A DNA stretch of 64,000 nucleotides from Mesorhizobium sp. M9A.F.Ca.ET.002.03.1.2 (GTDB lineage: Bacteria; Pseudomonadota; Alphaproteobacteria; Rhizobiales; Rhizobiaceae): positions 2,721,001-2,785,000 of the forward strand of contig NZ_CP034443.1 of assembly GCF_003952365.1 (NCBI RefSeq), given 5' to 3'. How positions within the stretch are numbered: the stretch's first letter is position 1; the number at the start of each line of letters is the position of its first letter. This document shows positions 28,866 through 38,855 of the stretch, piece by piece. The notes beneath the pieces are model-generated. The model was not told where the DNA came from. It was given only the letters and a program-made list of their open reading frames with translations, and did no database searches. The position numbers and the translations under genes are program-made.

Positions 28866-30173
28866 GATCGGACGGATCGAGCGTTCGACGGTGTTGCTGT
28901 CGATCTCGATGCGGCCGTCGTCAAGGAAGCGCGAGAGGCCTTCCCAGCGCGAGAGCGTGTAGCGGATCGCCTCGGCGAGCTTTGTCTTCTGGCTGATCAG
29001 CCCGAGCTTTTCGCGAAGCCATGGTTCGAGTTCGACGACGATCGGGCGGCTCCTGTCCTGGCGCACGACACGGCGCTGCTCGGCCGATCGTCGACGGACG
29101 TCGTCTTCGACGCGATAGAGTTCCGCGATCCGTCTCAGCGCCTCGCTGGCGATTGGCGCGGGACCGGCCGCGGCGAGCTCGTAGAAGCGCCGGCGCACAT
29201 GTGCCCAGCAGAAGGCGAGCGTCACGCCGCTCTTGTCGGCGAGCACGCGATAGCCGCCATAGCCGTCGACCTGCAGGATTCCGGTAAAGCCCACCAGATG
29301 AGCGATCGGACGCTCGGCCTTCCGATCCGGCGCATAGACATAGGCGACGCCCGGCGGGTCGCTCCCCTCCCAAGGTCGGTCATCGCGGGCATAGGCCCAG
29401 AGTTGACCTGTCTTGGTCTTGCCGCGGCCGGGATCGAGCACTGGCGCGGTCGTCTCGTCGGCGAAGAGTTTTGGCGAGGACTTCAGCTTGCCAAGCAGCC
29501 GCTCATGCACCGGACGCAGATGCCAGGCGGCGCGGCCGACCCAGTCGGCGAGCGTGGACCGGTCGAGATTGATGCCCTGCCGGGCATAGATCTGCGCCTG
29601 ACGATAGAGCGGCAGGTGGTCAGCATATTTTGAGACCAGCACCTGGGCGACCGTCGCCTCGGTCGGCAGGCCGCCCTCGATCAGCCGGGCGGGCGCCGGA
29701 GCCTGAACCACTACATCCTCACAGGCGCGGCAGGCATATTTGGGCCGGCGCACGACGATCACGCGCAGCTGCGCCGGAACGATGTCGAGCCGCTCGCTCA
29801 TGTCCTCGCCGATCCGATGCAAGCCATTGCGGCAGCACGGGCAGGCATGATCCTCGATGTCGACGACCATCTCCACGCGCGGCAGATGGGGTGGCAGCCC
29901 GCCGCGGTTCGCCCTGCGCTTGGCGACAGGCGCCTGACGTTCGCCAAGAGCGGTCTGTGCCTGCTCTTCGTCACCGGCGGCCTCGATCTGTTCGGCCTCT
30001 TCGAGCCCCAGCAGCAATTGATCCTCGGGGAGCGTCTCGGCACGCCGGCCGAAGCGATGACGCTGCAATTCCTTGATGATCTGAATCAGACGGGCATTCT
30101 CGACGTCGCGCGCCAGGACCATCGCCTTCAGCGCATCCGGATCGTCGGGAAGCTGGTCAGCCGTCATCGCCAT
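28866..30173 (-). pseudogene. tnpC: IS66 TnpC transposase, N-terminal part (separated by insertion)
   Basis: 436 codons from the ATG at 30173. The N-terminal leucine-rich region and RRFGRRAETLPEDQ-type start are present, followed by the zinc-finger block (CPCCRNGLHRIGEDMSE, CRACED), the catalytic region (LFADETTAPVLDPG, GYRVLA, FCWAHVRRRFYE) and the end IEIDSNTVERSIRPIA, where the insertion lies. The remaining 75 codons are at 26054-26278. The coding sequence is undamaged otherwise. Confidence 0.94.
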
Positions 30174-30242
30174 GAGCGGATCAGACCATATTCGCCGACA
30201 GTCCGCGACAGCGGAATCCAGGCTGATTCACTTCGTCGCGGG

Positions 30243-30599
30243 TCAGCCCGCCTGGGCTGGAACGCGAGTCCGGCGCGCCTCGTGGACACGCCGCCAGTCG
30301 AGACCTTCGAGCAGCGCCGACAGTTGCGCGGCCGTCAGCCGCATCATGCCGTCATGCACTTTCGGCCAGCGGAACTCCCCATCCTCCAAACGCTTGGCAT
30401 AGAGGCAAACCCCGGTGCCATCCCAGAAGATCAGCTTGATCCGGTCAGTCCGCTTGGCCCGAAAGACATAGACCGCCCCATTGAACGGGTCAGCGCCCAT
30501 GGTCTCGCGCACAAGTGCGGCCAATCCCTCCGCACCCTTGCGGAAGTCCACCGGCTTCGTCGCCACCATGACCTTGACCGCACCCGTCGGCCCGATCAC
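30243..30599 (-). CDS. tnpB: IS66 accessory protein TnpB
   Basis: 118 residues: MIGPTGAVKVMVATKPVDFR, MGADPFNGAVYVFRAKRTDR, then KLIFWDGTGVCLYAKRLEDG. This is the conserved IS66 Orf2 protein, needed for transposition though its biochemical role is unclear. It overlaps tnpA by four bases (ATGA-type coupling). Confidence 0.95.
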   Translation of the reverse strand: MIGPTGAVKVMVATKPVDFRKGAEGLAALVRETMGADPFNGAVYVFRAKRTDRIKLIFWDGTGVCLYAKRLEDGEFRWPKVHDGMMRLTAAQLSALLEGLDWRRVHEARRTRVPAQAG

Positions 30600-31030
30600 G
30601 ACGTCGCCTTCAGCGCGCGGATCACTGCCGCCACCGTCTTGGTATCGGCGCCCCGGCCAACGCGCATCGAGATGCCGTCGATCTCAAGCTCGATCATGCC
30701 GGCACCTCGGGTGGCTTGCCGTTTCCGCTGCTTCGGTGAACGGCTGGCTACAGGTTCCGCCGCCGCCAAAACCGCCGGCACAAAGGCAGGAGAATCTTGC
30801 TGCACCGAAGTGGCCGGTTTGCACGCTTCGCGGCGCCAGGCGAAGACCTGCTGCGGCCTAAGGCCATACCGACGGGCTACCTCGGAAATGACTGCGTTCG
30901 GCTCCAGCGTCTCCGCGATGATCCGCGCCTTGTCATCCACCGACCAGTGACGCCGACCGCCGGCACCGTTGATCACCTCGAAACGCCGAAGCTGCCGCTC
31001 CGGGTCAAGCGTAAGGTCAAGTCCAGACAC
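30596..31030 (-). CDS. tnpA: IS66 accessory protein TnpA (helix-turn-helix)
   Basis: 144 residues. The N-terminal half contains the Tnp helix-turn-helix (WSVDDKARIIAETLEPNAVI, SEVARRYGLRPQQVFAWR). The C-terminus has IELEIDGISMRVGRGAD and TVAAVIRALKA, the usual IS66 Orf1 ending. First gene of the element, just inside the right end. Confidence 0.94.
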   Translation of the reverse strand: MSGLDLTLDPERQLRRFEVINGAGGRRHWSVDDKARIIAETLEPNAVISEVARRYGLRPQQVFAWRREACKPATSVQQDSPAFVPAVLAAAEPVASRSPKQRKRQATRGAGMIELEIDGISMRVGRGADTKTVAAVIRALKATS

Positions 31031-31114
31031 AAGCCGATCTCCGATCCCAATACAGGATCGGCAACCTCACAGATCGCGACCACTCCCGAAAGGTGGTCCG
31101 GAAACACCGCTTAC

Positions 31115-31610
31115 TATTGAATTTGGCGCTGTCGATTTTTAGAGAGCTGGCAATCGTTCCTCGAGGACCGCTTGCACGCCAGATCGCGGCAATCGAAACG
31201 CTAATCGGATCAAGAAAGGTGAGAAACCCCTCATCAGCCGGCAGCCTTCGGGCACGTTTGGAATCGGCAAAGCGAGAGATCGTCATCAATGACGATAGTT
31301 TGGCCACTTGGGTAACATGCTGCGCGGCCGTCACATCCTTGTTCAGGCTAGCGGCCCTGTATTGGTCGTTCTACGCTGCGGTGGACCAGTCTTGCATGGG
31401 CGAGCCGCTCGCTCTCTTTACGACCATTGTGCATTTCGTTCCCCTCCCATTGGCTATTCTAATCCTCTACGCCAGAGCCCATTTTGTCTATAAAGACGTT
31501 TGGCAAAAGATCAATTTGCTTAAGCAATGCCCCCGACAGTCGGGGATATTCCCACGTGTCAGCGCTCGCCGCCTCAACTGCATTCCGTGTATTCGAGGGC
31601 TGAAAGCACG
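31115..31610 (+). pseudogene. Small membrane protein of unknown function, 5' end lost to IS66
   Basis: The frame enters from IS66 sequence and continues with LARQIAAIETLIGS, then two hydrophobic segments (CAAVTSLFRLAALYWSFYAA and TIVHFVPLPLAILILYARA) before losing coding character near 31530. No start of its own is visible. It may be the remainder of a gene interrupted by IS66. No family recognised. Confidence 0.4.
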
Positions 31611-32545
31611 ATGCCGATCCCTGGCTACCAATCGCTCATGCTCCCGGTTCTTGAGGTCGCTTCGAAGGACGAAACCTCCGCCCACTAGCCGAGGCCGAGA
31701 TTGCTGCACGGTTTGGTCTCACCGCTGAAGAGCGTGAGCAGCTGTTGCCGAGCGGCAAGCAGCACGTGCTACACAACCGTATCCACTGGGCGAAATTCTA
31801 CATGAGCAAAGCGGGACTGCTCGCCTCCCGCACGAGGGCGGTTCGTTGCCACCGAAGCAGGTCGGTCATTGCTCACCAGCGACCCTGACCGCATCGACGT
31901 GAAGCTGCTATTGAAACACCCAGAGTTTAGGAAGTTTTACAAGGGCAACGGGTCCGATGATAGTGCAGGGGAGACGCCATCCGACGTCGCGACGGAGGCG
32001 ACGCCGGAAGAGCAGATCGAAAGTGCCTATCAGGCGGTACTAACCGCTTTGCGGGCAGACATTTTGGACAGGATAGGCCAAAACAGCCCGGCCTTCTTTG
32101 AGCGGCTCATTGTCGATCTACTTGTCGCCATGGGTTATGGCGGATCGCATAAGAACGCAGCCGCCCAGCTTGGCGCTCGGGCGACGGCGGGGTTGATGGC
32201 GTAATCAACGAGGATCGGCTCGGTCTCGATCGGGTGTATGTTCAAGCGAAGCGTTATGCTGTCGCAAACGCTATTGGGCGACCTGATGTTCAAGGATTCG
32301 TCGGCAGTCTGGTAGGGCTAGGAGCGACGAAGGGTGTTTTCGTGACCACCTCGACATTCAGCCCACATGCCCACGAATTCGTGAAGCACCTGTCTCAACG
32401 CGTCATTCTGCTCGATGGGCGCCAACTTGCCGACTTGATGTTCGAGCATGGCGTCGGAGTTCGTGTCCGTCGAGCCATTGAGCTACCGGACGCGCCTTTT
32501 GCTGACGCACCGGCGCAAACTGAAGGCCGAAGTTCCTCGACCTGG
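31611..32545 (+). pseudogene. Mrr-family restriction endonuclease, frameshifted and truncated
   Basis: Mrr enzymes cut methylated DNA. The ATG at 31611 begins MPIPGYQSLMLPVLEVAS. The next frame continues AEAEIAARFGLTAEEREQLL and NRIHWAKFYMSKAGLL (the winged-helix N-terminal domain). Later frames give SAFFERLIVDLLVAMGYGG-like sequence, RVYVQAKRYA (the PD-QxK catalytic region) and GVFVTTSTFSPHAHEF. At least three frame changes (near 31680, 31850 and 32180) occur, and the C-terminus runs into IS110 sequence near 32550. Clearly dead. No partner methylase or specificity gene is present; Mrr does not need one. Confidence 0.82.
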
Positions 32546-33230
32546 AGAACGCCATCCGCCACTCGCTGAAGTCGTTCGGCATCTGCCTTAGGCAAGGTCG
32601 GACGTGGCGCCTTCGAACGCGCGGTACGCCAGGCGGTGGCGGACAATCCGTTGTCGGCCGAGCTGATGGACGCCATGCTGACGGCGCGCGCGGCGCTGTG
32701 GCGACAGTACTGCCGGCTGCATGATCTCGTCGTGAGGATCGTCGCGCACAGCGAGCCGTGCCGGCGCTTCATGGCTATTCCCGACGTGGTCGGGTGACGG
32801 CGCTCTCCTTCATGACGGCGATCGACGATCCCACGCGCTTTCGCCGCTCGCGCGACGTCGCCGCTTACTTCGGGCTGACGTCGCGGCGCTGGCAGTCCGG
32901 TTCAACGATCGACATTCAGGGACGGATCTCCAAGGCCGGCGACGCGGACGTGCGGCGCGCGCTCTACGAGGCGGCGTCAGGACTGATGACGCGCTTCAAG
33001 GGCAGGGACAAGGTCAAGAGCTGGGGCCGGGACATCGCCAAACGCTCCTGCCACCGCAAGGCCTGCGTCGCGGTGGCGCGCAAGCTGGCGGTGATCATAC
33101 ACGCCATGTGGAGCGATGGACGTTTACGTCGGCGATGCGGCCGCGAGCGAGGCCGATGCCACGCGGCGCGCCCATGTCAAGGACCGCAAGCTGCTGGGAG
33201 CGCATCGATGAGCGGTGCGGCGGCAGATAA
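32545..33230 (+). pseudogene. IS110-family transposase, C-terminal fragment (copy 1)
   Basis: Conserved Transposase_20 region: after a frame change near 32790, VTALSFMTAIDDPTRFRRSR, DVAAYFGLTSRRWQSG, GRISKAGDADVRRALYEAAS and KSWGRDIAKRS, ending KDRKLLGAHR. Upstream codons (ENAIRHSLKSFGI, LMDAMLTARAALWRQY) show part of the coiled-coil linker in other frames. The N-terminal DEDD domain is absent. It truncates the Mrr gene. Confidence 0.82.
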
Positions 33231-33424
33231 AACGCATGGCGCCGGCGCGCTGACGGACCCCATCTGAGCAAGGAGATCCGCTCCGGCGGATGAGCACCGA
33301 TGCAAACCAGAAACAACTGAACCACGTTATCCTGCCTGCCGCCGCGCCGACAATGAGACAGCCGGACCGCGCTCGATTTCGATGCTCCGTCCGTCCGATG
33401 GAAGAGTGCGTCACGACGGTTCGA

Positions 33425-33730
33425 GCGCTGCGTTCATCCCCGGCGTCGGTCCGGTGACGGCGCTTTCGTTCATGAACGGCGATGGACGATCCCACGCGGT
33501 TCCGCCGCTCGCGCGACGTCGCGGCCTACTTCGGGCTGAGGTCGCGACGCCGGCAGTCGGGCACCTCGATCGACGTTCAGGGCCGCATCTCGAAGGCAGG
33601 CGACGTCGACGTGCGGCGCGCGCTCTATGAGGCGGCGTCTGATGATGCGCTTCAAGGGCAAGGACAAGGTCAAGAGCTGGGGCCAGGACTCGCCAAACGC
33701 TCCTGCACTGCAAGGCCGCCGGGCCAAGAG
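33425..33730 (+). pseudogene. IS110-family transposase, C-terminal fragment (copy 2)
   Basis: A second, shorter fragment of the same region: IPGVGPVTALSFM, then after a frame change DDPTRFRRSRDVAAYFGLRS, GRISKAGDVDVRRALYEAAS. It stops within the KSWG block. It differs from copy 1 at many bases, so it is a related but separate element rather than a fresh duplication. Confidence 0.75.
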
Positions 33731-34132
33731 CCAGAACTGTCCAACAGGCTGATTGACGTGCACAAGACAGCATACGCGTCCTTCGGCGAAAGCCTCGCAC
33801 GAAATACGTGGTGAGGCCCGACGCAACCGGCCGGTGCCAGTCGTCGGCTCTTGTGGGGTGAAGGCTCTGAAACGATAATTTTCCGTTCGCATCGACGGGA
33901 GAAGCAAGTGTGGACCACCAGCGGTCACCGCTGCCCCGCGCCAATGGTCGGTTTGCCGGGGCACCGAGTTATAATGGAGATAATCTTCTTTTGTATCTAT
34001 GTCGATGATGATATCCGTCATGCCTGCCCAAAATGAGTCGGCGCTGGGCACAGCGTGACGACCCTATTCTGGCGGGCCGAGGCGGCTGCCCTAGCACCTA
34101 GCAGCGAGAAAACACACGCAAGGAGAACTCCA

Positions 34133-35410
34133 TTGCCTTCTTCAGAGACCAGAGCGCAGACACTCGGCCCTAGCATGATTTGGCGGAACTGGGTGAGCAA
34201 TCAGGTTTGTCGGGTGAAGCATTTTGAAATGCCAAGTTCGGACGATGACGTCTGCAGAACGATCAAGACAGCAGCTTCAACCAATCTGCGCGTCCGCGTA
34301 GTGGGTACGGGGCACTCTTATACGCCGATTGTCCCCACGGACGGAGTTCTAATCTCCGCGGAGCGTCTAACAGGGATCGAAAATATCGACCCAACCAACG
34401 GCAGCGTAACCCTCCGCGGCGGAACGCGGATTTGTGACGTTGGCCTTGAACTGCGTTCTGCTGGTTGGGCATTGCCCAACCAGGGCGATATCGATCTGCA
34501 GACGATGAGCGGGGCCGTATCGACGGGTACGCATGGCAGCGGCGATAGTTTGCAATGCTTAGCGGGCCCGATAATTGGAATGCGGATAGCGATGGGCGAT
34601 GGATCCATCGCCAATTTCGATGCTTCGCAAGACATCGATGTCCTCAACGCTGCGAAAGTTTGTCTCGGAATGCTTGGCGTGGTGCTTTCCGTCACGATGA
34701 AGCTTGTTCCTGCTTTTGATCTTCATGACAAAATATGGCGTGAGGATTTTGAAGAATGCATGGATCATTTGGATCAGCTATGTCAGGAAAACCGGAGCCT
34801 CCGCGTGTTCTGGTGCCCGACCGAACACTCGGCATCGTTATACAGCCTGCCCGACACGTCTGGCATTGGTCGTACGCGCAGTAAAGCTGATGTCTGCGAA
34901 ATCAGAACGCTGAACGTCACAACTCAGCCGTCAGCAGCTGTCGAAGCACAGGCCGGCGAGAGAATAGGGCCCAGCTATCGGATATTTCCGGGTTCAATTC
35001 CGATGCCGAACCATAACGAATGCGAATACTCGGTGCCCTACGAGGACGGTCCGGCGGTATTGCGTGAAATACGCAAGCTGATCCAGACGAAGCATCCGTC
35101 GCAGATATTCCCGGTTGAGTATAGAACCGTGGCGGCTGACGATATTTGGTTGAGTCCATACTTTGAGCGGAAGACCGCAATGATATCGGTGTCCGGCGCA
35201 GCAGGAGAGGACTACTGGGATTTCATCCGCGATTGCGAGACAATCTTTTCCTGGGTAAAAGGTCGTCCGCACTGGGGCAAACTTCACAGCCTGGGCCGGT
35301 CCGAGATCGAAGGCTTGTACCCAAGATACGGGGATTTTATTTCTCAAAGGGCTCGCTTCGACCCGGACGGTCGCTTCCTGAACGACTACCTGCGCGAACG
35401 TTTCAGCTAA
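34133..35410 (+). CDS. FAD-linked sugar-1,4-lactone oxidase-like protein (ALO/gulonolactone oxidase family)
   Basis: About 425 residues. The FAD_binding_4 (PCMH) domain is at the N-terminus: RVVGTGHSYTPIVPTDG with the GHS motif used for covalent or bicovalent FAD in this family, then VSTGTHGSGDS. The ALO C-terminal domain ends with RPHWGKLHSLG, the HWGK motif of aldonolactone oxidases. The TTG at 34133 has AGGAG eight bases upstream and is preferred to the distant GTG at 34055; an ATG at 34175 is another option. Substrates in the family are aldono-lactones or alditols. It precedes the RpiR/sugar cluster but on the opposite strand from the regulator, so shared function is inference. Confidence 0.85.
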   Translation: MPSSETRAQTLGPSMIWRNWVSNQVCRVKHFEMPSSDDDVCRTIKTAASTNLRVRVVGTGHSYTPIVPTDGVLISAERLTGIENIDPTNGSVTLRGGTRICDVGLELRSAGWALPNQGDIDLQTMSGAVSTGTHGSGDSLQCLAGPIIGMRIAMGDGSIANFDASQDIDVLNAAKVCLGMLGVVLSVTMKLVPAFDLHDKIWREDFEECMDHLDQLCQENRSLRVFWCPTEHSASLYSLPDTSGIGRTRSKADVCEIRTLNVTTQPSAAVEAQAGERIGPSYRIFPGSIPMPNHNECEYSVPYEDGPAVLREIRKLIQTKHPSQIFPVEYRTVAADDIWLSPYFERKTAMISVSGAAGEDYWDFIRDCETIFSWVKGRPHWGKLHSLGRSEIEGLYPRYGDFISQRARFDPDGRFLNDYLRERFS

Positions 35411-36234
35411 AAGCTTTTATCTATGGTGGCTTCTGCGGTTCGCTGCATAGCCGCCTGGAACTTGCTGCCATCTTTAGCGATCATGTTGGCGAGGATGTCG
35501 ATGATCAAATATTGTCCAGCGACCCTGGAGAATGCTCCTCGCGTGATGGGCGTGTCTGTTGAGGATGCTCCCAGTACAGCGTCCGCGTTGGCAGCGATCG
35601 GACTGCGTATATGACAGGTGATTGCGATGGTAAATGCGCCAGCCGCCTTGGCCGCCATAAGTGAGTTGATTGTATCCTTGCTCGAGCCAGATTCCGAAAT
35701 TGCCAGTGCGACTTGCTTCGGCCCGAGATTCACTGCACTCATGACGGCGAGATGTGGGTCGTCCAGCACGCGCGACACCAGTCCGAATCGAACAAACAAG
35801 TAATGCGCGTATCGGGCCACATTCGCAGAGCCGCCGAACCCGTACAGATCTATGCTTTTTGCTCGTATGATCTGTTTTGCCGCCAATTCGAGAGCGGCGT
35901 GGTTCAACAGGTCCTTTGTCTGCTTGAGCGCGGTGATGGCCGTCGACAGCGTGTCGTCGATGACGTCACCAGACGGGCTGGCGTGTCTGATTGTCTGGTG
36001 AGTGGAGAGTTCGATCCCCAATGCCAGTTTGAAACGCTGGAAGCTCGAAAATTTGATGTCTCTACAGAACCTCAAGACGCTCGCTTCGCTCGATCCGGAT
36101 CCGTCAGCAACCTCCGTGATAGTTTGGTTCACGACCTTCGCGGGATCGTTAAGGACGTACTCACTGATGCGAAGGAGCGCCGGACTGAGGCTGGGCTGAG
36201 ACGAACGCAAGCGCGCCAAGATCTTTTCCTGCAT
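35407..36234 (-). CDS. RpiR/MurR-family transcriptional regulator (HTH + SIS)
   Basis: 275 residues. HTH_6 domain at the N-terminus (LRISEYVLNDPAKVVNQTI, EVADGSGSSEASVLRFCRD); SIS sugar-phosphate-binding domain from about residue 120 (SIDLYGFGGSANVARYA, VALAISESGSSKDTI, AITCHIRSPIAANADAVL). RpiR proteins sense phosphorylated sugars and control adjacent catabolic genes. It is divergent from the kinase/SIS/ABC operon starting at 36525, across a 290-bp control region, so it most likely regulates that operon. It is tail-to-tail with the lactone-oxidase gene; the two overlap by four bases. Confidence 0.92.
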   Translation of the reverse strand: MQEKILARLRSSQPSLSPALLRISEYVLNDPAKVVNQTITEVADGSGSSEASVLRFCRDIKFSSFQRFKLALGIELSTHQTIRHASPSGDVIDDTLSTAITALKQTKDLLNHAALELAAKQIIRAKSIDLYGFGGSANVARYAHYLFVRFGLVSRVLDDPHLAVMSAVNLGPKQVALAISESGSSKDTINSLMAAKAAGAFTIAITCHIRSPIAANADAVLGASSTDTPITRGAFSRVAGQYLIIDILANMIAKDGSKFQAAMQRTAEATIDKSF

Positions 36235-36524
36235 TTACGATTCCCTTGATGTCGCCGAGCTCCAGCTCCCTAGGCTTGATTGACACGGGCAGTGAAAGCA
36301 ATAGGAATTTTTCAGCAGATTGCCAAGCCGTGAACACTGTTTTCGTTAGAGCCCCCAGCCGCCTGCCAGCCTTTTTGCACGGCATTTGACCATCATCGCC
36401 GCGCGGGGAGAGAGTCGCGCATGATGAAAAAAACCATCTTCCGCAGACGAAAAGAAAGTGATATTCCTTCAGCAAGAGACTGGAACCGCGGCCGCTGGGC
36501 GCGAATGCGAACAGAGATGACGAG
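36235..36524. promoter_or_regulatory. Divergent control region between RpiR regulator and kinase operon
   Basis: 290 bp without a supported gene between two divergent start codons. It must hold both promoters and presumably the RpiR operator. I could not single out a convincing palindrome by eye. Confidence 0.5.
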
Positions 36525-37469
36525 ATGGGTTCTATATCGATTGGTGTCGACATCGGAGGCACCAAAACGCATTTGAGAAGCTGCCTGGAACAGGGCATGG
36601 GCCGCGACTTGGTGGTGAGGACCAGTGAATGGCGTTGTGGAGCCTATCACCACGATATTCCTGGACTAATCGCGCTAATCAGCGGATTTGCGGATGGCGC
36701 CGCTCCCAACGGCATCGCGATTGGCTCTCATGGATGTGATGATGAGGCCGAGTGTGCCATCGTGCAAAAACCACTTTCCAATCATTTTGCCTGCCCGTTG
36801 AGGGTCGTCAACGATGCAGAGCTATTTCCCCTAGCCATGGGGCTTTCCAGCGGAATTGGTGTCGTCGCGGGAACTGGCTCAATCGCCGTTGCTCGGGACC
36901 AGAAAGGCAGGATGCATGTCGCAGGCGGTTGGGGCTGGGCAATCGGAGACGAAGGGAGCGCTCCCGGTTTAGTACGTGAGGCTGGTCGAGCAGTGCGACG
37001 GCACATTGACCTCGGAGGGGCAAGGTCAGAGCCGCTTGTCGAAGCGCTTTGTGAGGCATTTGGACTGAATAGCCCCACGAACATCGGCACCGCTATCGCG
37101 AAGGAAGGCGGTGCCTCGGCTCTGGGGCGACACGCACCCGTTATCTTCTACGCAGCCAATGAAGGCTCGTCGTTGGCTAAGCGCGTTATTGACGAGGGCG
37201 CAGCGGCCCTGACCCAATTAGTTCACCACCTGAAGTTGGCGGGCGTGTCCGACAAAGACGTGGTGGCAGGCGGAGGGGTCATCCTCGCCCAGCCACTTTT
37301 GGCCAATGCGTTCTCCCATCAAATTTCCGATCGTTTCGGGGCGACAGTGGCGGTCACCTTCCTCGACAAGCCGCCGGTCTTAGGCGCCTGCGTCTTGGCG
37401 CGGCAACTTTGCAGTGCCGGGGATGGCCCAGAGACCTCAATTGTCTCTCAACATATAGATATCCAATGA
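36525..37469 (+). CDS. BadF/BadG/BcrA/BcrD-type kinase (N-acetylglucosamine kinase-like)
   Basis: 314 residues, ASKHA fold. The phosphate-1 motif IGVDIGGTKTH is at the N-terminus, the adenosine-side GTGSIAVARD near residue 117, then GWGWAIGDEGSAPGLVREA and VVAGGGVILAQPLL near the end, as in NAGK-like kinases. It would phosphorylate an imported amino sugar in the cytosol. The following SIS gene overlaps by four bases (ATGA), and the importer and sulfatase follow, so this is the entry step of the pathway. Confidence 0.85.
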   Translation: MGSISIGVDIGGTKTHLRSCLEQGMGRDLVVRTSEWRCGAYHHDIPGLIALISGFADGAAPNGIAIGSHGCDDEAECAIVQKPLSNHFACPLRVVNDAELFPLAMGLSSGIGVVAGTGSIAVARDQKGRMHVAGGWGWAIGDEGSAPGLVREAGRAVRRHIDLGGARSEPLVEALCEAFGLNSPTNIGTAIAKEGGASALGRHAPVIFYAANEGSSLAKRVIDEGAAALTQLVHHLKLAGVSDKDVVAGGGVILAQPLLANAFSHQISDRFGATVAVTFLDKPPVLGACVLARQLCSAGDGPETSIVSQHIDIQ

Positions 37470-38455
37470 TTTACAGGTCAACGATCGCCCGTCAACCCAA
37501 TCAGTTTCGCCATACCTTGGAAGTGGTCGGAACGCAGCTTCGCGACCTTGATCTCGCGCCATTTGAAAAGGGGACTGTCGTCGTTACAGGAATAGGCGCG
37601 AGTTACGAGGCAGCGGGGGTAGTGGCCGGTGAGCTGCAACGCCGCGGCAGACGAGCAAATACTTGGCGCGCAGTCGATCTCATGGAGCCGGGGGACCCTG
37701 GCGACGCGATCATAGTCTTTTCTGTCGGAGGAAGAAGCATCGAGCCAATCGCTGCACTCACCATCCACAGCACGTTACCATCCCTCGCGATTACAAGCGG
37801 AGGCAACGACCCGCTGTCACGCACCGCTTCGGCAGCACTTCGCTTCGAGTCCGGTCCGGATTCACTGCCGTCGAGCACCGGCTACACAGGCTCGCTGCTG
37901 GCAGGCGGGCTGCTGATAGATGCGCTCTGCGGTGAAGACAGCTTCAATTGGAACGACATTCCTCTGATAGCAAGCGAGGTCTTGGAAACCTCTGCGAAAA
38001 AGATGGCACGCATTGGAGAAATGTTTCATGACCAGCGGGCGATCGATTGCGTTGGCGCGATATCGGCTTTGGGTACGGCGGGCGAGGCTTGTTTGCTCAT
38101 TCGCGAGGCTGCGAGGGTGCCCACCGGCGTCGCAGACACGCTGCACTACTTGCACGGCCCGATGGAATCGATGGATCAGGCAACCGGGATTTTGATATTT
38201 GGTGACGGCCGCGAAGTGCGATTGGCGCAGGAATTGGCTGAAATCGGCTGTGCAGTTCTTCTGGTAACCGCAAGCGAGTCGCCTCAGGACGCCAAAAACC
38301 TAGCAGTTGTGAAGGTGCCATCTTTGCAGAACCGTGTGGGACGATCAATCGTGGACATCCTGCCCGCTCAGCTGCTAGCCGCAGAACTGTCCGACGCGGC
38401 CGGACTTACTGATGCCCAGTTTCGTTATAGCCAAAATGACACAAAGGTGACGTGA
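37466..38455 (+). CDS. SIS-domain sugar-phosphate isomerase/deaminase-like protein
   Basis: About 329 residues with two SIS domains as in the isomerase half of GlmS and in AgaS: VVVTGIGASYEAAGVVAG, IIVFSVGGRSIEPIAAL, TGYTGSLLAGGLLIDAL and LHGPMESMDQATGILIF, then a regular C-terminal tail with RVGRSIVDILPAQLLA. No glutaminase domain. Such proteins convert amino-sugar phosphates (glucosamine- or galactosamine-6-phosphate) or are inactive relatives. ATGA overlap with the kinase indicates translational coupling. Confidence 0.85.
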   Translation: MIYRSTIARQPNQFRHTLEVVGTQLRDLDLAPFEKGTVVVTGIGASYEAAGVVAGELQRRGRRANTWRAVDLMEPGDPGDAIIVFSVGGRSIEPIAALTIHSTLPSLAITSGGNDPLSRTASAALRFESGPDSLPSSTGYTGSLLAGGLLIDALCGEDSFNWNDIPLIASEVLETSAKKMARIGEMFHDQRAIDCVGAISALGTAGEACLLIREAARVPTGVADTLHYLHGPMESMDQATGILIFGDGREVRLAQELAEIGCAVLLVTASESPQDAKNLAVVKVPSLQNRVGRSIVDILPAQLLAAELSDAAGLTDAQFRYSQNDTKVT

Positions 38456-38855
38456 ATGAATCGGAGCCTCGGGTCTGAGCACGCGCGTCACGAGATGACA
38501 CGTTCCGGGCATCCTTCTTGGCCCTGATCAAGACAGCAATGGCGAGCCAGTGGCAGTGATCCCGCTGTCTCGAGGCCGTTGACGGGCAAGAATGCGTCGT
38601 GCTTCGCCTGCCGATTGAATGCTACGCAGCATTCTGTTTCCAAAGGAGTATGAAACTTGGAAAGGTAACCCTACAATAAAACTATACACCTCGGAATTGT
38701 CTCGGCACTTCATCACGTCGACGGCCGCGAATAGCTCACCACGGGGAACACTGCATCGTGACGCCCTCTGCTTACTGAAGCTCGCTTTAGCATTGCTGAC
38801 AGCAGCTTGGGGACCCATTCAGGGCGAGAATAAATAACTCCAGGACTAACGGACG
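38456..38855. other. 400-bp gap inside the catabolic block
   Basis: A 72-codon frame at 38619 is present but has no good start or motif. The gap probably contains a second promoter for the ABC importer genes. Confidence 0.4.

Larger units (their letters stand above)
26041..31114 (-). mobile_element. IS66-family element, split by a nested serine-recombinase element
   Basis: Inverted ends GTAAGCGGTGTT at 26041-26052 and its complement at 31103-31114. The flanks are GATTGAAT (26033-26040) and TATTGAAT (31115-31122), a 7-of-8 match and the expected 8-bp target duplication for IS66. tnpA and tnpB are intact on the minus strand. tnpC is cut in two by a 2.58-kb insertion (26279-28862) which, if removed, restores the frame exactly. 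Without it the element is about 2.49 kb, normal for IS66. Confidence 0.92.

Noticed and set aside
26640..30173. A 1177-codon minus-strand open frame
   Set aside because: It is a chimera: IS66 tnpC N-terminus read through the antisense strand of the inserted recombinase gene. The sense recombinase is intact and explains the open frame.
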